A DNA stretch of 64,000 nucleotides from Leptospira mtsangambouensis (GCF_004770475.1 NZ_RQHK01000015.1:62001-126000); one strand, 5' to 3'. Shown: positions 18,991-28,500, numbered from the stretch's first letter. Notes: generated from the sequence alone by a model not told the origin. Numbers and translations: made by a program.

Positions 18991-20019
18991 TTATTTGCCG
19001 GTAAAAAATTCCCACATAAGATCGTTTGCTTTGATGGCTGTTGATGGTGTGGCAGATCCAAAGAAAAGGGAAGGTTTTTTGCCACCAGGCCAAGAATGCC
19101 CTCCTGATTCGGTGACACAAAGTTTTACCTTCACACCATTTTTGCATTCATTGTATTCATCGCAAGTGACACCTGGTTCATCTAAGACACGTTTGGGTGT
19201 AGGATTACACTGGTTGAATTGAACCCATTTGTCTACCGATTTAGGAACAGAAACAAAATCAGTAACAAGTGATCTATCCTTAAAGCTATTGCCAGCACCA
19301 CCAAAAAACAGAACTTTATCATCATCTTTTGCGTGAATATGCAATACAGAAATTGGTTTGGAAGGATTACAAGAGATTGTATTGTCAGTACCGGCAACGG
19401 TTGTGATTGCTGAAAGTTTATCTGTCATTTCACATGCAAGGCGATAGGTCATCATTGCTCCATTGGACATCCCAGTAGAATACACTTTGGATTTGTCGAT
19501 GTGCAATTGTTTGGTGGTATTGTTTAATACTTCTTTGATAAAACCAACATCGTCAATTTTTTTGTCACGAGCTTCTGCACAACAATTCCCCGCATTCCAT
19601 GTAGCGATTTTTCCTGATTTGTATTTACTATATCCATTCGGGAATACGGCGATATGTCCGTTTTCTTCCGATTTGGAAATTTGATGGTAATATTCTTCTT
19701 TAGCTTGGATTTCCATATCACCACCACCTCCATGTAAAACAAATAGGAGAGGCGTTTCTTTGTTAGGTGAATATGATTTTGGAACATGTACTTTGTAATA
19801 TCGAGGGATTCCATCAAAAGGAAAAGTGAATGTATAATCACCCGGACTTTCTATTTTTTGGCTGAGATCGTTGGAAGCAATTGGTGCTGGTTTTTCTTCC
19901 ATTTTTTTTTGGAAACGTTCTTGGATTTTACTACGCAACCAACCGCGGGAACAAGAAGCGGTTGAAAAAATGAGGAGGATGGAAGACAAAACCAAAAAGA
20001 ATTTAGATTTTTGTTTCAT
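18991..20019 (-). CDS. LpqC/PHB-depolymerase-like esterase lipoprotein
   Basis: A 342-residue alpha/beta-hydrolase of the poly(3-hydroxybutyrate) depolymerase / feruloyl-esterase (LpqC) group. The signal peptide ends in the lipobox TASC at about residue 23. Catalytic features: oxyanion region FVLHGGGGD, nucleophile motif TGMSNGAMM (G-x-S-x-G), acidic residue in LHIHAKDDDKV, and histidine in SGGHSWPGG near the C-terminus. Pairs of cysteines (NCC, TCDEYNEC) suggest disulphides in the envelope. It would hydrolyse short polyester or aromatic ester bonds outside the cytoplasm; the natural substrate is unknown. Confidence 0.82.
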   Translation of the reverse strand: MKQKSKFFLVLSSILLIFSTASCSRGWLRSKIQERFQKKMEEKPAPIASNDLSQKIESPGDYTFTFPFDGIPRYYKVHVPKSYSPNKETPLLFVLHGGGGDMEIQAKEEYYHQISKSEENGHIAVFPNGYSKYKSGKIATWNAGNCCAEARDKKIDDVGFIKEVLNNTTKQLHIDKSKVYSTGMSNGAMMTYRLACEMTDKLSAITTVAGTDNTISCNPSKPISVLHIHAKDDDKVLFFGGAGNSFKDRSLVTDFVSVPKSVDKWVQFNQCNPTPKRVLDEPGVTCDEYNECKNGVKVKLCVTESGGHSWPGGKKPSLFFGSATPSTAIKANDLMWEFFTGK

Positions 20020-20150
20020 AAACGTTTCCTTGTTATGGCAAGATACGACCTGAAAATTTTAATAAAAGTTCCAGGTGTTTTTACGTATATCCATTCAAAA
20101 ATAGTAAGTTAGGGAAAGAAAAAAATGAAAGAAATAGTCTCATTTTTTTT

Positions 20151-21134
20151 TCACTCAATTTCCAAATTTGCCAAAATTTCTAAGGACCTAATTTTTTTAT
20201 CTATATCATAAATAGAGGTAACTGTCATTAACTCATCAGCTTTTGTCTCATCTGAAATTTTTTGAATACCCGCTTTCACTGTGTTTGGTGCACCAACAAC
20301 AGAATAAGATAACATTTGAGTCGCCATTTGTTTTTCTTGTGGAGACCAATAGGAATCGATGTCTTCAATGGGAGGTGGAAAAGTACCTCTCATATTTCGA
20401 AGAATCCGAGTAAAGGATTGTTGGGAACTTGTGAAAAGATGTTTGGCTTCTTTGTCTGTATCTGCTGCAATCACATTCACTCCCACCATTACATAAGGTT
20501 TGTCCAAATACTGGGAAGGTCGGAATTGTTTTCGATAAATACTTATGGCTTCCATCAAAGCACCCGGTGCAAAATGTGAAGCAAAGGCGTAGGGAAGCCC
20601 AAGGATTGCTGCAAGTTGAGCTCCAAACAAACTAGAACCTAATATCCAGACAGGGATATGAGTTCCCATTCCAGGAATAGCACGTATTTGTAATTGGTGA
20701 TCATCATCTTCAAAATAAGCGAGTAGTTCTTTGACATCTTCAGGAAATGATTGTGCACTCATGGCATCACGTCTTAACGCGCGTAAGGTGAGTTGATCAG
20801 TCCCGGGAGCACGTCCAAGACCTAAATCAATCCTTCCAGGATATAAACTTTCTAAGGTTCCAAATTGTTCTGCAATGACAAGAGGGGAATGATTTGGTAA
20901 CATAATCCCTCCGGCGCCAATGCGTATGGTTTTGGTATGTCCTGCTAAATGACCGATGACAACAGAGGTAGCTGCACTTGCGATGGATGGGAAGTTATGG
21001 TGTTCAGCAACCCAAATACGATGGTAACCCAAACTCTCTGCCACTTTTGCCACTCGAACGGAATTCGCCAGAGCTTCTTTTGCGGTATTTCCTTCATTGA
21101 TAAAAACTAAATCGAGAATTGAAAATTTTGCCAT
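20151..21134 (-). CDS. LLM-class flavin-dependent oxidoreductase
   Basis: A 327-residue bacterial-luciferase-like monooxygenase. The N-terminus ([19 protein letters not shown]), the [20 protein letters not shown] segment, [25 protein letters not shown] and the FMN-site region [14 protein letters not shown] place it with the MsnO8-like LLM family. It uses reduced flavin; the substrate is unknown. The frame extends 10 codons upstream, but ATG 21134 starts at the conserved strand, with AGGGA upstream. It is divergent from an AraC regulator gene, which could control it. Confidence 0.88.
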   Translation of the reverse strand: MAKFSILDLVFINEGNTAKEALANSVRVAKVAESLGYHRIWVAEHHNFPSIASAATSVVIGHLAGHTKTIRIGAGGIMLPNHSPLVIAEQFGTLESLYPGRIDLGLGRAPGTDQLTLRALRRDAMSAQSFPEDVKELLAYFEDDDHQLQIRAIPGMGTHIPVWILGSSLFGAQLAAILGLPYAFASHFAPGALMEAISIYRKQFRPSQYLDKPYVMVGVNVIAADTDKEAKHLFTSSQQSFTRILRNMRGTFPPPIEDIDSYWSPQEKQMATQMLSYSVVGAPNTVKAGIQKISDETKADELMTVTSIYDIDKKIRSLEILANLEIE

Positions 21135-21386
21135 TAAGAACACATTCCCTTTTTGCTCTCTCACGTGTAAATGGGTAAAAAAGGAAAATCATGTTTTATA
21201 GAAAAAAAGATAAATTCGATTGTTATGTGAAATTTTAATTTGTGGTGTTCATTGATAAAAAAACATTCCAAAGAGTTAAAATAGAAGTCTAAGTAATTCG
21301 CAGACCAAGGTTTTCTCTTTTCAAGTTCTTTTCATGAGAAGTTAGGAATCAAAGGTATGCCGTAAGATAGTTTGAATTAAGATTGA

Positions 21387-22160
21387 ATGAAAGTTTGGAA
21401 CCCTAACTTAAGTCCGAAGGAAAAATCTCTCGTCCAAACTGTATTTGTATTTGAATCCAATCATGGAGAGAAACATAAACTTCCTTTTTATGCAGATGGA
21501 TTTCCTGGAATTGTATTTTTTCATTCCGAAAAACCTGTGACGGTTTTTGTTGGATCGGAATCCAAAGTAATGGATCCAGTATTTGTTTATGGGCAGACCA
21601 TTGATCCCATACAAATTGAGATTGAAGGTCCTTTTTTCTTTGTGATGGTCCAACTCCTCCCTGCAGTGGTCGAAACAGCTTTGGGCATTCCTGTTCTTGA
21701 GCTAACCAATTCTTGTTGGACAATCCCTAAGTTTGAGTGGGACTTTGAACCTAATTTTAGTTTGGCGATTAAAGAGTTTTCTTCTTCTTTGGCAACCCAG
21801 GCATTACTGAATTTTATTCTCGAAAAAGGAAAGATGTTTCGGCCAGATCCGGTTTTGTATGTTTGTATCGAAGAAATTTTAGAGAAAAAAGGGAACTGTG
21901 AAATCGGGAAGTTATCCAAAAAACTTGGGCTTTCTGAAAGAACACTGCAAAGGCGATTCCAAAACTATGTAGGTCTTACCCCAAAACAGTTCTCAACCAT
22001 CATTCGGTTTCAATCTAGTTTAAATGAAATAAATACAGATAATAAATTTAGTTTAACCGATATAGCGTATGTTAGTGGATATTCGGACCAATCTCATTTT
22101 ATCCGCCAATTTAAATCCTTTACCAAACAAAAACCATTTCAATTCAGAGAAAAAATCTAA
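21387..22160 (+). CDS. AraC-family transcriptional regulator
   Basis: A 257-residue regulator. The N-terminal part (about 1-140) is a cupin-like sensor of the DUF6597 kind (LPFYADGFPGIVFFHSEKPVTVF). The C-terminal 100 residues carry the two AraC helix-turn-helix motifs: CEIGKLSKKLGLSERTLQRRFQ and SLTDIAYVSGYSDQSHFIRQFK, followed by FTKQKPFQFR. It sits between a divergent LLM flavoenzyme gene and a downstream NmrA-like oxidoreductase gene on its own strand (54 bp away); these redox genes are likely targets. Confidence 0.9.
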   Translation: MKVWNPNLSPKEKSLVQTVFVFESNHGEKHKLPFYADGFPGIVFFHSEKPVTVFVGSESKVMDPVFVYGQTIDPIQIEIEGPFFFVMVQLLPAVVETALGIPVLELTNSCWTIPKFEWDFEPNFSLAIKEFSSSLATQALLNFILEKGKMFRPDPVLYVCIEEILEKKGNCEIGKLSKKLGLSERTLQRRFQNYVGLTPKQFSTIIRFQSSLNEINTDNKFSLTDIAYVSGYSDQSHFIRQFKSFTKQKPFQFREKI

Positions 22161-22214
22161 ACCCTGTCGGGTTTGTCCAATTTTTCTTTTCCTGTTTCTT
22201 GTATTCTTTGTTAC

Positions 22215-23051
22215 ATGAAACCAAAAACACTTATCATTGGATCCAGTGGAAAAACTGGATCACGAATCCTATCAAAACTCAAACAAGCGGATTATCCAGT
22301 TCGGTTGGGATCAAGAAAGGCGGAACCATCCTTTGATTGGGAAAATCCAGAAAACTGGGAAGAGACCCTCCAAGGAATCGATCAGGTTTACATTAGTTTC
22401 CAACCAGATTTGGCAGTGCCATCTTCTTTGAAGGCGATCCAATCTTTTGTGCAAGTTTGTCAAAAAAACAAAGTGAAACGTCTTGTTTTGTTATCAGGTA
22501 GAGGGGAACCTGAAGCAAAAGCTTGCGAACAAGTTGTACAAAACTCAGGTTTAGAATGGACCATCCTTCGGTCGAGTTGGTTCTTACAAAATTTTAGCGA
22601 AGGGATGTTTCTCGAACCAATTTTGGAAGGTAAAGTTTTATTTCCTAAGGTAGCAGCCAAAGAACCCTTTGTGGATTTGGATGATCTAAGTGAACTTGCC
22701 TTTGCCTCTCTTGTCACAGACAAACATAAAAATAAACTCTATGAGCTGACAGGTCCAGAACTAGTAAGTTTTAAAGATGTTTTCAAAACCATAGCAGAAG
22801 TCACAAATCAAACGATAGAATTCGAAGAACTTCCATTAGATGATTATTTGTTAACTTTAAAGGAATTTGGACTTCCAGAAGATGTTTTATGGTTAATCGA
22901 TTATCTGTTTCGGACCGTGCTTGATGGAAGAAATGAATCAGTCGTAAGCGATCTGGAGCTGGCACTAGGCAGAAAACCAAAAGATTTTCAAACCTATGCC
23001 AAAGAAACTGCCAAATCTGGAATTTGGAAAATGCCAGAAAGAGTCAGTTAA
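22215..23051 (+). CDS. NmrA-like NAD(P)-binding protein
   Basis: A 278-residue atypical short-chain dehydrogenase. The N-terminus holds the glycine-rich nucleotide motif LIIGSSGKTGSRI at about 5-17, then VYISFQPDL, VKRLVLLSGRGEPEA and EWTILRSSWFLQNF, all typical of NmrA/QOR2 proteins. The usual catalytic Tyr-x-x-x-Lys is absent, as is normal in this subfamily, so it may act as a redox sensor or quinone reductase. A TTG at 22173 is in frame, but ATG 22215 sits at the start of the Rossmann fold. Probably co-expressed with the AraC gene upstream. Confidence 0.85.
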   Translation: MKPKTLIIGSSGKTGSRILSKLKQADYPVRLGSRKAEPSFDWENPENWEETLQGIDQVYISFQPDLAVPSSLKAIQSFVQVCQKNKVKRLVLLSGRGEPEAKACEQVVQNSGLEWTILRSSWFLQNFSEGMFLEPILEGKVLFPKVAAKEPFVDLDDLSELAFASLVTDKHKNKLYELTGPELVSFKDVFKTIAEVTNQTIEFEELPLDDYLLTLKEFGLPEDVLWLIDYLFRTVLDGRNESVVSDLELALGRKPKDFQTYAKETAKSGIWKMPERVS

Positions 23052-23053
23052 CT

Positions 23054-25165
23054 TTAATTTGATGATTCGGCGGGGTATCCGCCGTATGTCATCTTTCCAG
23101 TTAAATAGATCGGACTTTTTTGTTCTAAGAGAACCCGCTTGTTGAGTTTGGATTGGATCTCCATCAGTGTTTGTAAGGAATACGACGTGCTTCCCCCATC
23201 TACAATTAAAACATAATGGTAAGAAGAGTTTGGATTTTCATCTAAGTCCAAATCATCCCATACATGTAAAATATTTCCCGAACCAACCTCTCGATTTCGA
23301 TCGGGAGTGATGATGGCTTCATTGATTTCTTGGTTAGGGCTTGTTGGTAATGATTGGTTATAGATTTTTTTTTCGGAAACTAAGATTGCCTTTGTCGGAT
23401 CAAAATGAGAAGGAAGATAAATCTCTGTGGGTGCATCCGAAAACCTTCCTTTCCAAATAACAAACTGAAATCGTTTCCCTACAAAGTATTTTGGTTCCAA
23501 ATCTCCAGGTTTGATTGCGGCCCATGAAAATACATTGTTCCAGGTATCATATCCAACCGTGTTATAGTGACTACTGATGATCCGGCCTTGTGACTTACGT
23601 AGATAACCGCGTTCGATGGTATGGTTATTTAAGTTGAAACTAGTTCCATAATTTCCTACCACAGAGAAATCTTCTTCATTCCATGCATCTTTTGTGGTAA
23701 CAAGTTTATTCGGATTTCCATTCATATATTCTGCATGGTTGTTGTAATAATAATCCCAGTGCCACTGGGTTCCCGATACAATTGGATTGTAAAAATCGGC
23801 GAATCTAGATTTAGAACTTTGGTTCCCATCTGAAATTTCCATCGCTTGGTAAACAGCACTGATCATTCTTGGTGTGTCTTTTGCACCTGTGCCCTTGAGC
23901 CACATTCCAAATTCACTGAGAAACGCGGGAATTTTTAAAAACCTAGATTCCTTTCTGATTTCATCTAAATATTTGAAATACGTTGCGTTATCAATTCCTG
24001 TCAGATCTGTTCCCATACGACCAGCATCATAGAAGTGAGAGTTAAAAACAAATCCAGGGCCTGGTGGTGAAAGTAAATGACCACCTCCTGTTGCGGGTGC
24101 AATCGCCGAACCAATGTTTGTATTCCAAAAAACAAGTGGTTCTGCAAATACCCATTTGTTTTCCCAACCATTTTGATTTAAAATGGCTCGGATTTTCTTG
24201 TAAAATGGCCATAACTTTTGGTTGTCCCACTGGGCAGGTGTGAATCCTTCCATTCCCCCGTCCACTGGTTCATTAAATGGATCAAGTCCGAGTACGTAAG
24301 AAAATTCTTCTGCACTTAGTTTTTCTTTGAGATAGGCTGATGTTTTTTCGATTTGCCATAGAAACTCTGTCTGCATATTTTTTGTTCCGGAATTTGTGGA
24401 GAGAGGGGCATTGTTCCAAAAATTACGAAAGGCTCGCCGCACTGCTTCATTTGTTAAATTGTTTTGGCTCCAACTGGCACAAATAAATCCGCAGTATTCG
24501 GTGGGATAACTTCCACCTTTTGTGATCCAAGCCGGTGCGCCGTTACCAGTATGCCATGAGTTTTTATTAAAGAGATGGCGAGAAAATAAATCCTGGTGGT
24601 AGTCGAGAAGGATATACATTCGTTTGGCAGTTGCTTTTTTGATTTGGTTTATGACAGCATCTAAATAATTATAATCGATTGTGTCCACAGCAGGATGGAC
24701 TCCTTCCCAAGCGATCGTATAACGAATGATATTTGAACCTGTGGTTTTTCCGAGCCTGGTAAATGCAATCTCAGCGTCAGATTCATTGGCAAAAGGTTTG
24801 AATCCATGTTGTGCTAGTTTCATATTCCCCGAAATATTAAAGCCTCGGAAACTGACCTCACGTCCAAGTCCATCCACAAAAATTTGGTCTGTGAACTGGT
24901 TGTTTGTTTTTTCCGAAATCAGAATTTCCCTCTCCTGGGATGTAAGACTATAATCCAAACTATGTGGAGAAATTAAAGTTGTGGTTGCCTTTGCTAATCC
25001 CAAGGAATGGTTTTCCGTGTTTCCCGGTTGCCTATCTCCACCTGATGATAGTAAGGCGAGAATGTTTGACTCGGAATCTTTTGCCGGAGCACAGGCAAGA
25101 GTGCTGAGTAAAAAAAAGCGGGTAAGGGCAGAGCCTAGGGTTTTTAGTTTCCGGTTTGGTTTCAT
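23054..25165 (-). CDS. GH5 endoglycoceramidase-like lipoprotein
   Basis: A 703-residue secreted lipoprotein (lipobox TLAC at about residue 25). The catalytic GH5 barrel spans about 95-490. Diagnostic segments are GREVSFRGFNISGNMK, IRYTIAWEGVHP, YILLDYHQDLFSRHLF, GNGAPAW, the acid/base Glu299 in GLDPFNEPVDGG and the nucleophile Glu418 in FLSEFGMW. The DYHQD and GNGAPAW motifs are those of endoglycoceramidases, which release intact oligosaccharide from glycosphingolipids, leaving ceramide. A C-terminal beta domain (about 510-703) is also usual for them. It is divergent from a neutral ceramidase gene, which would split that ceramide. The alternative is another GH5 activity, such as a glucanase. 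Confidence 0.8.
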   Translation of the reverse strand: MKPNRKLKTLGSALTRFFLLSTLACAPAKDSESNILALLSSGGDRQPGNTENHSLGLAKATTTLISPHSLDYSLTSQEREILISEKTNNQFTDQIFVDGLGREVSFRGFNISGNMKLAQHGFKPFANESDAEIAFTRLGKTTGSNIIRYTIAWEGVHPAVDTIDYNYLDAVINQIKKATAKRMYILLDYHQDLFSRHLFNKNSWHTGNGAPAWITKGGSYPTEYCGFICASWSQNNLTNEAVRRAFRNFWNNAPLSTNSGTKNMQTEFLWQIEKTSAYLKEKLSAEEFSYVLGLDPFNEPVDGGMEGFTPAQWDNQKLWPFYKKIRAILNQNGWENKWVFAEPLVFWNTNIGSAIAPATGGGHLLSPPGPGFVFNSHFYDAGRMGTDLTGIDNATYFKYLDEIRKESRFLKIPAFLSEFGMWLKGTGAKDTPRMISAVYQAMEISDGNQSSKSRFADFYNPIVSGTQWHWDYYYNNHAEYMNGNPNKLVTTKDAWNEEDFSVVGNYGTSFNLNNHTIERGYLRKSQGRIISSHYNTVGYDTWNNVFSWAAIKPGDLEPKYFVGKRFQFVIWKGRFSDAPTEIYLPSHFDPTKAILVSEKKIYNQSLPTSPNQEINEAIITPDRNREVGSGNILHVWDDLDLDENPNSSYHYVLIVDGGSTSYSLQTLMEIQSKLNKRVLLEQKSPIYLTGKMTYGGYPAESSN

Positions 25166-25217
25166 AATTCCTCGTTTGGCATTCCTTGGGAATGGCTTTG
25201 GCCAGTTGCCTCACGCT

Positions 25218-25235
25218 AGCCGACATTTGTCGATT
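25218..25235. promoter_or_regulatory. Palindromic operator 53 bp upstream of the GH5 gene
   Basis: CGACATTTGTCG at 25221-25232 forms 5-bp arms around TT, and the right flank extends to CGATT. It matches the perfect 18-bp palindrome at 25441-25458 in front of the ceramidase gene (right half-site TGTCGATTAAA shared). The TetR protein at 27837 is the likely ligand (inference). Confidence 0.6.
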
Positions 25236-25303
25236 AAAAAATTTGACACTAAATTTCCATAAATATGCAATAGAGAAATCCAAATTCGGATAATTCACCC
25301 GGT

Positions 25304-25330
25304 TGCAAAAAGAAAGTGACTTACCTTTTT
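25304..25330. repeat. 27-bp dispersed repeat, copy 1
   Basis: This 27-bp stretch, with core GAAAGTGACTTACCTTTTT, is 25/27 identical to 52696-52722. Both copies are in intergenic DNA, 27 kb apart, and neither pair of possible reading frames is conserved. See the second copy. Confidence 0.5.
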
Positions 25331-25440
25331 CCCCCAGGAGAATTTTACACCCAATTACATCCCATTTTCTTTCCAATCTGTCCAATTCTTGGGGAATTTA
25401 CTCTTTCTTTGTAGCGGAAACCTGAACACTGCTCTATAAA

Positions 25441-25458
25441 AATCGACATATGTCGATT
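25441..25458. promoter_or_regulatory. Perfect palindromic operator upstream of the ceramidase gene
   Basis: AATCGACATATGTCGATT is a perfect 18-bp palindrome 131 bp before the ceramidase start. It shares its half-site with 25218-25235, so the two divergent sphingolipid genes appear to have one operator each. Confidence 0.65.
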
Positions 25459-25588
25459 AAATTTCTTGCCATATTTTTAACACTGTTTAGACTTATAAAC
25501 CGAATTTGGTTTTGGATCGGCCTTGGCCCTGAGAGGAAACCCAAGCGAAAAACTGTTTTATTTAGAAATTTAGATTCGGAGAAAGTAT

Positions 25589-27742
25589 ATGAATTCCAAA
25601 AGAGAATCCCGAGTGCGCTTGGGTTTTACCATGATTTGCAGTTTTCTGGTTTTGCATTGTTCCGACCAGAAACCGTCCCCATCCCCCATTCTTGGGCTTG
25701 TCAGCGCAGGTGCGAGTGAGAGTTCTCAATCGGATTTGGTGAGTTCGTCTGGTGTGAACCGGGCAGTGGCACCAAATCTAGGTTCATCGCCCTATTTAGT
25801 CGGTGCAGGAATGTATGACATCACGGGCCCTGCTGCAGAAGTAGGGATGATGGGATTTGCCGAAAGTGCGCAAAAAACAGAAGGGATTTATATGCGACTT
25901 TGGTCAAGAGCCTATATCATTGGCGATGCTTCCAAACGAGTGGTATTTGTCAGTGCTGATTTGGGTATGATCTTTCAATCGATCAAACAAGCAGTGAGTA
26001 AAAAAATTGCCTTGGATTCAGAACTTTCTCCTTATTACAATGAAGCCAATGTTTTGCTTTCTGCAACTCATACGCATAGTGGTCCTGGTGGTTACTCCCA
26101 TTATTTTTTATACAATGCAACCACAGCAGGTTTTATCAAAGAAAACTATGACGTAATTGTAGATGGAATTTATCGTTCTATCAAATTAGCTCACCAAAAT
26201 CTAGTTCCTGGGAATGTCTATATCAACCAAGGAAACCTAACCGATGCTAGTAAAAATCGTTCCGCCGTTGCTTACGATAAAAATCCAGTTAGTGAAAGGA
26301 ACTTTTATGGATCGAACGTAGACCATACAATGACTTTGTTGAAACTAGTAGCGGCAGATGGTAGAGAACTAGGAATGGTCAACTGGTTTGCTGTACACCC
26401 AACCAATGTTGGTCCAACTAACAAGTTGATTGGCGGTGATAATAAGGGACTTGCTTCTTATTTATTTGAAAAGTCAAAAAGTGCAAACTATTCTGCAACC
26501 CAAACCTTCGTGGCAGCTTTTGCTCAATCGAATGCTGGTGATGTAACTCCAAACCTATGGGGACCTGCTGATGGAGTGAATGATTATGCACGTCAAAAGA
26601 TTATTGCAGAAAAACAATTAAACAAAGCACAATCATTGTATTCTTCTGCCAACACCCAGTTGACTGGTTCTGTTGACTTTAGACATACGTATGTTAACTT
26701 TTCAAACCTTTATATCAGCAGTTTGGGAACCACTACTTGCCCTGCGGGAATGGGTGCTTCATTTTCTGCCGGGAGTGTGGAAGATAATGCGGTCTCTGTA
26801 GACTTTTTTGATGAAGGAACCACGGTGGATTCCCTTGATTGGAATACAAATACTGCGGACGCATTTAAAGCAAGTTTCCTCGGCGGATTCCTTGGTGTTC
26901 TTTGGCCCACTTCCGTGAGCGAAGCATATAAACTTTGTCATGCAGAAAAACCTGTCCTCATTCCTACAGGTGTGGCAAGTTTTGATGGCAATCCTTGGAC
27001 TCCACCAGTGATTCCGATGCAGATCATAAAAATTGGAAACCTGGCGATTCTTGCCATTCCTGCCGAAGTGTCCACTATGGCTGGCAGAAGGCTTCGTTCT
27101 CTCGTAAAAAATGTTTTGGAAAACGAATACACAGTCGTAGCAGGACTATCCAATTCTTATACTTCGTATCTGACAACAAGAGAAGAATACTCTTCACAAC
27201 AATATGAAGGAGCTTCCACTCAATTTGGACCGAACACTTTACTCGGTTATGAACAAGAATTCGGAAAGCTAGCAAGCGCTATGCGAAATGGGTCAACTTC
27301 TCCTGCAGGCCCCATCCCACCGGACCTCACCAATTACCAGGCAACTTTCCAAACTGGCGTTGTATTTGATGATGTTCCCCTCTTTAAAAGTTTCGGAACG
27401 GTATTTACCCAACCTTCAGCATCATACAGCAGTGGTGCCACTGTGAATGCTGTCTTCTGGGGAGCTCATCCGAAAAATAACATGCTCATCGGAAGTAGCT
27501 TTGTGGATGTGGAAAAACAAAACGGATCGACATGGTCAGTGGTAGCAAGGGATTACGATCCATCCACAACATACCGATGGCAACGAGATGGGGTTGCCTA
27601 TTCCAAAATTAATGTTTCTTGGAATACAACCTCCTTTCCTGCAGGAACCTACCGACTCAGACATCGGGGCCATTGGAAATCTGGTTGGACTGGAGCGATC
27701 AGTGCATACCAAGGGGTCACAAACAATTTCACAGTGCAGTAA
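25589..27742 (+). CDS. Neutral/alkaline ceramidase, lipoprotein
   Basis: A 717-residue neutral ceramidase, which hydrolyses ceramide to sphingosine and fatty acid. The signal peptide ends at lipobox-like VLHC (about residue 28). Family features: YLVGAGMYDITGPAAEVGMMGFA near 70, RVVFVSADLGM, the active-site segment LLSATHTHSGPGG (candidate nucleophile Ser164 with zinc-binding His161/His163), NWFAVHPTNVG, FAQSNAGDVTPNLWG, and a C-terminal beta domain from about 590. The ATG has GGAG 7 bp upstream. It is divergent from an endoglycoceramidase-like gene and followed by a TetR regulator; together they form a plausible glycosphingolipid-to-sphingosine route outside the cell. Confidence 0.92.
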   Translation: MNSKRESRVRLGFTMICSFLVLHCSDQKPSPSPILGLVSAGASESSQSDLVSSSGVNRAVAPNLGSSPYLVGAGMYDITGPAAEVGMMGFAESAQKTEGIYMRLWSRAYIIGDASKRVVFVSADLGMIFQSIKQAVSKKIALDSELSPYYNEANVLLSATHTHSGPGGYSHYFLYNATTAGFIKENYDVIVDGIYRSIKLAHQNLVPGNVYINQGNLTDASKNRSAVAYDKNPVSERNFYGSNVDHTMTLLKLVAADGRELGMVNWFAVHPTNVGPTNKLIGGDNKGLASYLFEKSKSANYSATQTFVAAFAQSNAGDVTPNLWGPADGVNDYARQKIIAEKQLNKAQSLYSSANTQLTGSVDFRHTYVNFSNLYISSLGTTTCPAGMGASFSAGSVEDNAVSVDFFDEGTTVDSLDWNTNTADAFKASFLGGFLGVLWPTSVSEAYKLCHAEKPVLIPTGVASFDGNPWTPPVIPMQIIKIGNLAILAIPAEVSTMAGRRLRSLVKNVLENEYTVVAGLSNSYTSYLTTREEYSSQQYEGASTQFGPNTLLGYEQEFGKLASAMRNGSTSPAGPIPPDLTNYQATFQTGVVFDDVPLFKSFGTVFTQPSASYSSGATVNAVFWGAHPKNNMLIGSSFVDVEKQNGSTWSVVARDYDPSTTYRWQRDGVAYSKINVSWNTTSFPAGTYRLRHRGHWKSGWTGAISAYQGVTNNFTVQ

Positions 27743-27759
27743 TATCTGAACAACCACTC

Positions 27760-27793
27760 ACCTGACCCTTAAAAAAGGTCAGGTATTTTCTTT
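27760..27793 (+). terminator. Intrinsic terminator after the ceramidase gene
   Basis: ACCTGACC (27760-27767) and GGTCAGGT (27777-27784) form a perfect 8-bp stem with a 9-nt loop, followed by ATTTTCTTT. It separates the ceramidase gene from the TetR gene. Confidence 0.75.
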
Positions 27794-27836
27794 ACAACGA
27801 GATTGACTGGGTAAGATTTTCTAGAAGGCTCGTAAT

Positions 27837-28496
27837 ATGGATAAATTGGTAGACGCATCCTTATCCCCAGACCTTGCTTCCAGGCCCTTCAAGTTCACAA
27901 GCAAACAGGGAAGAAACAGACGCACACAATTGTTAACAATTGCCTTGGAATTCCTTCGGGAAAAATCTCCAGAAGAGATTAGTTTTGCAGACATTTGCAA
28001 AGAAGCCAAAATCCCGAGGCCATCTGCTTATCATTTTTTCCCCAACGTGGAAGCCATTTTCCATGGCATTCGGTTGTTGCATTCAGAAAGCCTTATCGAA
28101 AAATCTTTGTTATTAAAAAGAGAATCCTTTGATTCCTGGAAAACATATATTGAAAGATCGATCGATGTTGCGGTAGAAGTAACCAATAAAGAAAGGGCTT
28201 TCCCACGATTGATTTATGGGTATCGAATGAGTAACCCTGAGATGCGCCAAGTGGGCCAGGAATTGGATGCAAAGTTAGCAAACCTTGCCAAACTCGGGCT
28301 TATGGACAGGTTTGAATTGCCTGAATTAGAACAGACAGACCAAATCTTCGGAGTTGCTTTTTCGATTGCTGATTCACTCTTAAAACATTCATACAGAACC
28401 TATGGTGACTTCACAACTTGGATGGTGAGTGAAACTAAAAAAGCAACAATTTCCTATTTAAAAAACTATTTACCGGAAGTTTGTAAACCAAAGTAA
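27837..28496 (+). CDS. TetR-family regulator, likely of the sphingolipid genes
   Basis: A 219-residue TetR protein. The helix-turn-helix lies at about 32-75: RRTQLLTIALEFLREKSPEE, then ISFADICKEAKIPRPSAYHFF with the PSAYHFFPNVEAIF tail. The C-terminal part is all-helical and would bind a ligand. It lies 94 bp after the ceramidase gene on the same strand, behind a terminator, so it is probably transcribed from its own promoter or by read-through. It is the nearest DNA-binding protein to the twin palindromes between the two sphingolipid genes; ligand could be a lipid breakdown product (inference). Confidence 0.85.
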   Translation: MDKLVDASLSPDLASRPFKFTSKQGRNRRTQLLTIALEFLREKSPEEISFADICKEAKIPRPSAYHFFPNVEAIFHGIRLLHSESLIEKSLLLKRESFDSWKTYIERSIDVAVEVTNKERAFPRLIYGYRMSNPEMRQVGQELDAKLANLAKLGLMDRFELPELEQTDQIFGVAFSIADSLLKHSYRTYGDFTTWMVSETKKATISYLKNYLPEVCKPK

Positions 28497-28500
28497 AAAT

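Noticed and set aside
25450..25719. 89-codon frame starting at the ceramidase-side palindrome (MSIKFLAIF...)
   Set aside because: It overlaps the well-supported ceramidase start in another frame, has no ribosome-binding site and no family match; its start lies inside the operator.
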